From Gillisia hiemivivida (lineage in GTDB: Bacteria; Bacteroidota; Bacteroidia; Flavobacteriales; Flavobacteriaceae), in the NCBI RefSeq assembly GCF_007997295.1, contig NZ_VORY01000014.1, forward strand, positions 17,856 to 81,855: a DNA stretch of 64,000 nt. The letters are read 5' to 3'. The notes below the pieces were generated by a model. It made no database searches and was not told the origin of the DNA. It saw nothing but the letters and a program-made list of their open reading frames with translations. Positions 57,854 to 64,000 of this stretch are shown here, piece by piece (position 1 is the first letter of the stretch; the number at the start of each line of letters is the position of its first letter). The position numbers were made by a program, and so were the translations under genes.

Positions 57854-59209
57854 CTAAGAAATCCAGTTTTTGATCTCATTAAAATCTAATCCGCCATAGT
57901 TCCCACTACTCATAAGCAATAACACCTTATTTGCATAATCCATATTTTTTAGATGAAGCTTGAAGTCTTCAGAATTCGTAAAAACATTTAGATCTGTGTT
58001 TCCAAAAGCTTCAAAGATTTGCGCTTCGGTTATTGGAGGCAACTTCTTTATCTGAAGTGCTTCCGGAGAGAAAAAAACTATGGCTTCATCGGCACTATTC
58101 AAACTAGACTTATATTGTTTTAAAAATTCAGGAGTTAAACTACTATAAGTATGCAGTTCTAAACATGCAACTAGCTTTTTATCAGGATATTGATCTTTTA
58201 CTGCGGTAGTTGTAGCAGTAACTTTAGATGGACTATGAGCAAAATCTTTAAACACCAACGTGTTATTGGCATCTAATATTTTCTCTAATCTTTTAGAAGC
58301 CCCTTTAAAAGTTGAAATAGCTTCATAAAAATCATCTTCATCTACTCCCATATGCTGACAGATCCATTTTGCTCCAGCTAGATTATTGAGGTTATGAGCT
58401 CCAAACAATTCTATTGGCAAATCCCCTTCTGCAGTGTTTAAAACTGTAATTCCGTCTTCTATAGAATATTCAGGAGTTTTATATCCATGCTTTCGAATTT
58501 GGTTAGTTGTATTCTCTGCAATTCTAACAAGTTCAGGATCTTCCTCATTATAAACCAAGATACCTCCACTAACAATAGAATCTACAAAAATTTCGAATTG
58601 CTCTACATAATTCTCATAAGTAGGAAAAACATTGATATGATCCCAGGCAACTCCACTTAATAAAGCAATATTCGGCTTATAAAGATGAAATTTTGGCCTT
58701 CTATCTATTGGAGAAGATAAATACTCATCTCCTTCTAATAAGATAAAATCATTTTCTTCAGTTAAATGAACCATATTAGTAAATCCCTCCAATTGAGCAC
58801 CAACCATAAAGTCTATCTCCTTACCGTTATAATGCAAAACATGCAGAATCATTGAAGTAATTGTGGTTTTCCCATGGGAGCCTCCAATAACTACTCTAGT
58901 TTTATTTTTAGATTGTTCAAATAAAAATTCTGGATAAGAATATATTTTGATTCCTAACTCTGTAGCTTTAAGTAATTCGGGGTTATAGCTTTTAGCGTGC
59001 ATACCCAAAATAATAGCATCTAGTTCATTTGATATTTTTTCAGGGAACCAACCAGTCTCGGCGGGTAATAAGCCTTCTTTTTCTAATTTAGATTTAGATG
59101 GTTCAAAGATAGCATCGTCGCTTCCAGTAACTTTATATCCTTTGTGATGTAATGCCAATGCCAAATTGTGCATAGCACTTCCGCCAATAGCAATAAAATG
59201 AAGATTCAT
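57854..59209 (-). CDS. mpl: Mur ligase family protein, Mpl-type (UDP-MurNAc:tripeptide recycling ligase)
   Basis: Joins recycled murein tripeptide to UDP-MurNAc, short-cutting peptidoglycan precursor synthesis. It has 451 residues. The N-terminal UDP-binding domain is HFIAIGGSAMHNLALALHHKGYKVTGSDD, the ATP loop GSHGKTT is at 110-116, EGDEYLSSPIDRRPKF marks the central domain, and DFAHSPSKVTATTTAVK the C-terminal one. It resembles Mpl more than MurC because of the early SAMHNLAL signature. Confidence in the family is high, in the exact substrate moderate. Confidence 0.88.
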   Translation of the reverse strand: MNLHFIAIGGSAMHNLALALHHKGYKVTGSDDAIFEPSKSKLEKEGLLPAETGWFPEKISNELDAIILGMHAKSYNPELLKATELGIKIYSYPEFLFEQSKNKTRVVIGGSHGKTTITSMILHVLHYNGKEIDFMVGAQLEGFTNMVHLTEENDFILLEGDEYLSSPIDRRPKFHLYKPNIALLSGVAWDHINVFPTYENYVEQFEIFVDSIVSGGILVYNEEDPELVRIAENTTNQIRKHGYKTPEYSIEDGITVLNTAEGDLPIELFGAHNLNNLAGAKWICQHMGVDEDDFYEAISTFKGASKRLEKILDANNTLVFKDFAHSPSKVTATTTAVKDQYPDKKLVACLELHTYSSLTPEFLKQYKSSLNSADEAIVFFSPEALQIKKLPPITEAQIFEAFGNTDLNVFTNSEDFKLHLKNMDYANKVLLLMSSGNYGGLDFNEIKNWIS

Positions 59210-59225
59210 GTAATAAAATTTGAAG

Positions 59226-59233
59226 CAAATATA
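59226..59233 (-). promoter_or_regulatory. -7 box upstream of mpl
   Basis: On the minus strand TATATTTG fits TAnnTTTG and predicts a start about 13 nt before the mpl ATG. No clear TTG is present at -33. Confidence 0.4.
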
Positions 59234-59270
59234 GGTATTATAGCATACTAAAATGCATTGAAATACTCAA

Positions 59271-60152
59271 TTATAGTTCATGAATTCGCTTCTTTTCATC
59301 CAAGGCTTCATTAAAATCAGCCTTAAGCGTTAGAGCCTTATCAATATATGCTAATGCAGCTTTTTTATTCCTCATATTTACCAAAATCTGGGCTTTACGC
59401 AGATACACCCACTCCATAGAACACCTATCTTTGTAACTGTAGTTTTTCGTATAAGTATCAAGTAATTGCATGCCATATTGAGATTCTAAATTAAGCTCTG
59501 CCGCAACTTTTCCAAGCTCATAATTTAGAGAATTTGATTTCATATTGCCATTGGTGTTTCTGTACTTATTAAATGCATTTTTATAATAAACTAAGGCCTC
59601 TTTAATATTCTCATTCTCCTTTATTATAAAGCCCTTTGCTAAGTAAGCATTAACGGGACTTAGATCTTTTAGTTGATTGGCATACATCAATGCTTTTTCA
59701 TCACTTCCTCCTAAGATCCCTGGCAATTTTATATATAATTCTACCAGAGCCCGTCTAGCTACAATTTGAGAGCGATCTTGCTCTGCAGCTAAGGATAAAT
59801 ACTTTTTAATGTCTGGAATATAAACCACCGCTTGCAATCTCGAAACGCTTAATGCTTTCATCCCCAGCGCTCCTCCATATTTTAGATTAAAGTTTGCATT
59901 TTCCGGATTAGCAACAACCAATTTTTTATAATAAGAAATAGCTGTATCCCAGTTTTTTTCAAAACTGGCAATATCCCCTAATAATTCGAAGACAATAAGG
60001 TCTGCATTATTTTTATTAACTTGTTCATTAAGAAGGGTCTTAGCTTCGGCTACTTTTCCGGATTCTAGATAGGAAATTGCCTTGTCCGAAATCGATTGAG
60101 AATAGGACAATGAAGTTAATAATATGATAGATAAAATAAGAATTTTTTTCAT
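59271..60152 (-). CDS. Secreted TPR-repeat protein
   Basis: A 293-residue protein with signal peptide MKKILILSIILLTSLSYSQ. TPR-like helix pairs follow: ISYLESGKVAEAKTLLNEQV, NWDTAISYYKKLVVANPENA, NIKEALVYYKNAFNKY and KKAALAYIDKALTLKADF. It is probably a periplasmic scaffold; partners cannot be named. It is transcribed toward mpl, 61 bases away, and divergently from the giant adhesin-like gene. Confidence 0.85.
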   Translation of the reverse strand: MKKILILSIILLTSLSYSQSISDKAISYLESGKVAEAKTLLNEQVNKNNADLIVFELLGDIASFEKNWDTAISYYKKLVVANPENANFNLKYGGALGMKALSVSRLQAVVYIPDIKKYLSLAAEQDRSQIVARRALVELYIKLPGILGGSDEKALMYANQLKDLSPVNAYLAKGFIIKENENIKEALVYYKNAFNKYRNTNGNMKSNSLNYELGKVAAELNLESQYGMQLLDTYTKNYSYKDRCSMEWVYLRKAQILVNMRNKKAALAYIDKALTLKADFNEALDEKKRIHEL

Positions 60153-60362
60153 AAAACGTAATGTAAGAAATTATTGTCATACATAATTCTTACCAGATAG
60201 CAGCCTGAGCATCAGATTAACAAAACATTAACAACAATACTTCATACCGTTAAATTATTGCTCAAAAACAACCATATTGTTGAAAATATTTGCAATATTT
60301 GCTTTGCCTTATGCGGCCATTTATTAACTAAATATTTTAATGTTAAACTTAACACCTAGCCT

Positions 60363-63300
60363 ATGCAAAATTTTACTTTAGGAAAGAAGGGATATTCTAT
60401 GCTCCTTTTTGCCCTAGTTTTATTAATTGGTAGTTCGCCCTCTTACGGGCAAACTAACTGCCCAACAGTTAGCGACGACACGCAGGATTTCTGCTATTTG
60501 GCAACTATTGCTGATTTGAACGCAACTGCTAACGGTGATGGAGTAAGATGGTATAGAAATGCCACTTCCAATACTGCCATTCCAGAAAATGAATTACTAG
60601 AAACCGGCTCTTATTTCGCAGGTAATAATTCCAATACTTGTAGAAGTGGGAGAACTGAAGTTACCGTTACTGTAGACGATTTTGGTGTTCCTACTGCCGA
60701 TTTTGGAAATATTTATACTCCTTGTGAATATAGCACAGATGATAATAGCACTGTTGCAGATTTAATTGCAAGTGTTGTTGGTAACGATATAAGAGTATAT
60801 GAGGAAGAATTTAGCGGAAATGCTTTAAACCCCAATACAGATTTAGTAGAAGGAAGAAGCTATTTCGCAGATCAAAAAAATCCAGATTCAGAGTGCAGAA
60901 CAAGTCGCCTTGCATTAAGATATGAGCCAGTTCTTGCGGAAGCACCAATCGCAGATGATCAAACTTTTTGTCCGGGAGCAACTGTGGCAGATCTTGTAGC
61001 ACAAGCAACCAGCCCTAATCAAACAGCATTTAGATGGTATAGCACTCGCACATCTAATCCACAGCTAAGCGACAATACTCCTTTAATAAATGGAGAATCA
61101 TATTATGCAAGCCAAATTGTTAATAGAGAAAACTCCCCTCTTCCTCCTTGTGAAAGTAGAGATAGAGTTGAAGTTATTGTAACTTTTCAAGATGTTACAC
61201 CAGAAGAAGAAACTCAAGTGTTTTGTGTAGATTCAGAAGATGATTCTACGAGACCTAGAGTTGCTGATTTAGTTTCACCTTACGGAACACCATTCTTTGC
61301 TGATGTAGATTTCACGGTATTATTAGATCCACAAGCTTTTTTAACTGATAGCGATGATAATGGAACATTCTATTTTACTGCTAATGGAAATCCCGATGCT
61401 TGTGAAGCAACAAGAGTTACTGTTGATCTAGTAGAAATTCCAAATGCGGGAAGAGATGTCAATGAAACTATATGTTCAACGGCTTTAAGTAATCCTGCAG
61501 CATTAATTGTAAGATTTAATGAATTATTGGTAGGCAGAGATCTTGGAGGTGAATTTACAGATGATAATACTTCAGACCTAATTGCCCAATTCAACACTAG
61601 TCCTGTTGGAGTTTTTACAACAACATATACAGTAAATAATGGAAGCTGTACAGATTCTGCCGTAATCACATTGACGGTAGAAGCCCCAACTATTGTAGAA
61701 GCTGGAAATATTGACGACTTTGCTGTTTGTAGCAATGACGATATAATTGCATTATCAACTTTATTAAGTGATGATGCAACTAAAGGTGGAACTTTCACAA
61801 ATTCAAATAGCTCCGTAGTTACAAGTTTTGATCCTTCTACTGCAGCACTTGGAGATAATGATTTCACATACACTGTGAATGGAAATCCGGCAAATTGTAC
61901 AATAGGCACTGCTTTTGAACAATTTAGTATTACGGTAAATCAAGCTCCCAATGCAGGAGAGAATGGTAGTATTCAAGTATCCAGAACTGATGCTTCATTT
62001 AACCTATTTACTGTATTGAATGGTAACCCAGACACTAATGGAACTTTTTCTCCAGGAAATTCTAGTGGTACATTCAATCCTGCAACTGGTCAGCAAGGAA
62101 CATTTACTTATACAGTAACCAATGATAATTGTCAAGCGCAATCAACTGTTAACGTAATAATATTGGATGAAAATCTTTGTCCAGTAGTTCCAAGAGAAGA
62201 GCAATTCTTCTGTGAGTTGATAGTAGATCAAATTACTGGCCTTAAAAGAAAGCCACAAATTAGAGATCTTAAGCCTGCTGGTGCAACATGGTATGATTCT
62301 AAAGTAGAAACAGACCCGGAACGCCCTAGAGCAACGCTTAAAAAGAATCATGTATATTATGCAGGAAATGCTCAAGGTACTTGTGATAATAGAACTAGAA
62401 TAATTGTTAGATTATTGGATGAGCCAAGTGCGGGTTCTGATACTACAATTGTAATTTGTGAAGATGAAGAAGCTTTTGATGTAATACCTAGAATAGCTGA
62501 CAGTTCAGAATTTGGACCTGCAAACGGGGGTGGATCATTTTCGCCTGCATTTGCTAGTGGAACTACCATATTCAATCCTTCTTTAGATTCTGATGGTGTA
62601 TATACTTATACCTCTAGTAATGCAGTATGTAATCCTGCATCTTCTAAAATAACAATTAAGTTTATCGACAATCCAATCCCTGCAAATGCCGGAACAATAG
62701 AAGATGTAACTTACTGTACAGACGACTCTCCTCTAGACTTATATAGTCTAGTGAGTAATGAAGATGGTGTATACCAATTTGGTGAATTTACTGTAGGTGG
62801 TGATGTTGTTATGAATCCTTTAGACCTTTCTGGACTAGGAGGAACAACTTTAAATATAACTTATACAGTAAGTGAAGAGCAGTCTTCATGTATTTCTGGA
62901 AGTAATAGCGTAACTTTTAAATTAACTGTTAACACACCAGTTGATGCTGAAGTTGGAACTATCGCAAATCAATTAACTTGTGTGGTTGGTGAATCTATAG
63001 CACTTGCTACATTATTGAATGCTGATACTACTTCTCTAAATGGAACATTCACTGGAACAGGAGTTAGCAATGGAATATTTGATCCAGCAGTAGCTGGTGC
63101 AGGTATGTTCACAATTACTTATAATGTTAATGGTGATAATAATCCTTGTATCGATGGGAATGCTTCAGGAACGTTTACAATTAATGTAACAGAAGAAGCT
63201 ACTACAGCAATTGTTGGAACTATTCCAAATCAAGAAACTTGCGTAGATGGTGATGCTATATCTCTTGGTGCGTTGTTAAATGCAGATACAACTTCTCTTA

Positions 63301-64000
63301 ACGGAACATTCACTGGAACAGGAGTTAGCAATGGAATATTTGATCCAGCAATAGCTGGTGCAGGTATGTTCACAATTACTTATAATGTTAATGGTGATAA
63401 TAATCCTTGTATCGATGGGAATGCTTCAGGAACGTTTACAATTAATGTAACAGAAGAAGCTACTACAGCAATGGTTGGAACTATTCCAAATCAAGAAACT
63501 TGCGTAGATGGTGATGCTATATCTCTTGGTGCGTTGTTAAATACAGATACAACTTCTCTTAACGGAACATTCACTGGAACAGGAGCTAGCAATGGAATAT
63601 TTGATCCAGCAGTAGCTGGTGCAGGAACCTTCACTATTACTTATGAAGTGAATGGTGACGATAATCCTTGTATCAATGGTAATGCTTCAGGAACGTTCAC
63701 AATCAATGTAACAGAAGAAGCTACTACAGCAATGATTGGAACTATTCCAAATCAAGAAACTTGCGTAGATGGTGATGCTATATCTCTTGGTGCATTGTTA
63801 AATGCAGATACAACTTCTCTTAATGGGACATTCACTGGAACAGGAGTAAGCAATGGAATATTTGATCCAGCAATAGCTGGTGCAGGTATGTTCACAATTA
63901 CTTATAATGTTAATGGTGATAATAATCCTTGTATCGATGGGAATGCTTCAGGAACGTTTACAATTAATGTAACAGAAGAAGCTACTACAGCAATTGTTGG
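60363..64000 (+). CDS. Giant secreted repeat protein (adhesin-like), 5' part only
   Basis: The frame is open for 1212 codons to the window end. A signal peptide MQNFTLGKKGYSMLLFALVLLIGSSPSYGQ starts it; a second Met at codon 13 could also serve. Next come several diverged Cys-containing beta domains (WYRNATSN, RWYSTRTS, YTVNNGSCTDSAVITLTV), then from residue 864 a tandem array of 87-residue units. Paired Cys per unit, high Asn/Thr/Gly and GTFTGTGVSNGIFDP motifs resemble large flavobacterial surface proteins exported by the type IX system, but the C-terminal sorting domain is outside the window. Confidence 0.85.
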   Translation, partial: MQNFTLGKKGYSMLLFALVLLIGSSPSYGQTNCPTVSDDTQDFCYLATIADLNATANGDGVRWYRNATSNTAIPENELLETGSYFAGNNSNTCRSGRTEVTVTVDDFGVPTADFGNIYTPCEYSTDDNSTVADLIASVVGNDIRVYEEEFSGNALNPNTDLVEGRSYFADQKNPDSECRTSRLALRYEPVLAEAPIADDQTFCPGATVADLVAQATSPNQTAFRWYSTRTSNPQLSDNTPLINGESYYASQIVNRENSPLPPCESRDRVEVIVTFQDVTPEEETQVFCVDSEDDSTRPRVADLVSPYGTPFFADVDFTVLLDPQAFLTDSDDNGTFYFTANGNPDACEATRVTVDLVEIPNAGRDVNETICSTALSNPAALIVRFNELLVGRDLGGEFTDDNTSDLIAQFNTSPVGVFTTTYTVNNGSCTDSAVITLTVEAPTIVEAGNIDDFAVCSNDDIIALSTLLSDDATKGGTFTNSNSSVVTSFDPSTAALGDNDFTYTVNGNPANCTIGTAFEQFSITVNQAPNAGENGSIQVSRTDASFNLFTVLNGNPDTNGTFSPGNSSGTFNPATGQQGTFTYTVTNDNCQAQSTVNVIILDENLCPVVPREEQFFCELIVDQITGLKRKPQIRDLKPAGATWYDSKVETDPERPRATLKKNHVYYAGNAQGTCDNRTRIIVRLLDEPSAGSDTTIVICEDEEAFDVIPRIADSSEFGPANGGGSFSPAFASGTTIFNPSLDSDGVYTYTSSNAVCNPASSKITIKFIDNPIPANAGTIEDVTYCTDDSPLDLYSLVSNEDGVYQFGEFTVGGDVVMNPLDLSGLGGTTLNITYTVSEEQSSCISGSNSVTFKLTVNTPVDAEVGTIANQLTCVVGESIALATLLNADTTSLNGTFTGTGVSNGIFDPAVAGAGMFTITYNVNGDNNPCIDGNASGTFTINVTEEATTAIVGTIPNQETCVDGDAISLGALLNADTTSLNGTFTGTGVSNGIFDPAIAGAGMFTITYNVNGDNNPCIDGNASGTFTINVTEEATTAMVGTIPNQETCVDGDAISLGALLNTDTTSLNGTFTGTGASNGIFDPAVAGAGTFTITYEVNGDDNPCINGNASGTFTINVTEEATTAMIGTIPNQETCVDGDAISLGALLNADTTSLNGTFTGTGVSNGIFDPAIAGAGMFTITYNVNGDNNPCIDGNASGTFTINVTEEATTAIV
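62952..64000 (+). repeat. 261-bp coding tandem repeat, four full units and the start of a fifth
   Basis: Units begin at 62952, 63213, 63474, 63735 and 63996, each exactly 261 bases and in frame (87 residues). They read VGTIPNQETCVDGDAISLGA and so on to EEATTA. Units 2-4 are nearly identical at the DNA level, while unit 1 is diverged at its 5' third. Identity this high implies recent duplication or gene conversion. The array continues past the window. Confidence 0.97.

Noticed and set aside
61370..61909. A 179-codon open frame on the minus strand within the giant secreted protein gene
   Set aside because: It is the antisense shadow of a long open coding frame with repetitive composition; it has no start context and the plus-strand frame has a signal peptide and coherent domains.
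62952..64000. The tandem repeats as a CRISPR array
   Set aside because: The units are 261 bases, contiguous without spacers and in frame with a coding sequence.

Overview
The window looks like chromosomal DNA of a marine-type member of the Flavobacteriaceae (Bacteroidota). Evidence: low G+C, A-rich gene leaders without clear Shine-Dalgarno sequences, Bacteroidota-type promoters (TTG, about 19 nt, TAnnTTTG), SusC/SusD outer-membrane pairs, DUF5723 and DUF7033 proteins, and a proteorhodopsin paired with a Brp/Blh retinal-forming oxygenase. The genus cannot be fixed from the sequence alone; something near Gillisia or Gramella is an inference.

Layout. 1-1.6 kb: end of a VOC-family gene, an AI-2E-type transporter and a DUF1232 protein. 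1.7-4.4 kb (minus strand): folD, a four-helix-bundle gene broken by one TGA codon, and ffh. 4.7-6.4 kb: a divergent light-harvesting module, blh (minus) and a green-type proton-pumping rhodopsin (plus). 6.5-12.8 kb: argS (minus), an orphan 142-residue protein, a MarC protein, a small membrane protein, and an SDR/DUF2867 protein followed by a BCCT transporter. 13.0-17.7 kb (minus): two guanidino-group hydrolases (CtlX and an arginine-deiminase-like protein), citrate synthase and enolase. 18-20 kb (minus): a small secreted protein and carA.

20.1-37.2 kb (minus) is the fused str-S10-spc-alpha ribosomal superoperon, from rpsL to rplQ. tuf is absent after fusA, and adk and map are absent between secY and infA. 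A textbook Bacteroidota promoter lies in front of rpsL. Transcription, translation elongation (EF-G), initiation (IF-1), secretion (SecY) and RNA polymerase alpha are tied together in this cluster.

37.8-48.5 kb (plus): two paralogous SusC/SusD nutrient-uptake operons that share a promoter-leader block. The first carries a third, SusE-like lipoprotein gene. No carbohydrate-active enzyme lies beside them, so the substrate is unknown. 49-60 kb: rlmB, a rhomboid protease (minus), rarA, a three-gene envelope operon of unknown function (minus), a YjjG-type nucleotidase overlapping a deacetylase-like protein whose catalytic motifs seem lost, radC, an Mpl-type Mur ligase and a TPR protein. 60.4 kb to the end: the first 1212 codons of a giant secreted protein that enters a 261-bp tandem repeat array and runs off the window.

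No CRISPR array, insertion sequence, prophage, tRNA or rRNA was seen. I did not find a clearly undescribed multi-gene system. The observations most worth a second look are the tandem array, the degenerate deacetylase-like protein, the dispersed palindromes, the -7 boxes sitting directly on start codons, the shared SusC leader, the hairpin between rpsJ and rplC, and the three-gene envelope operon.
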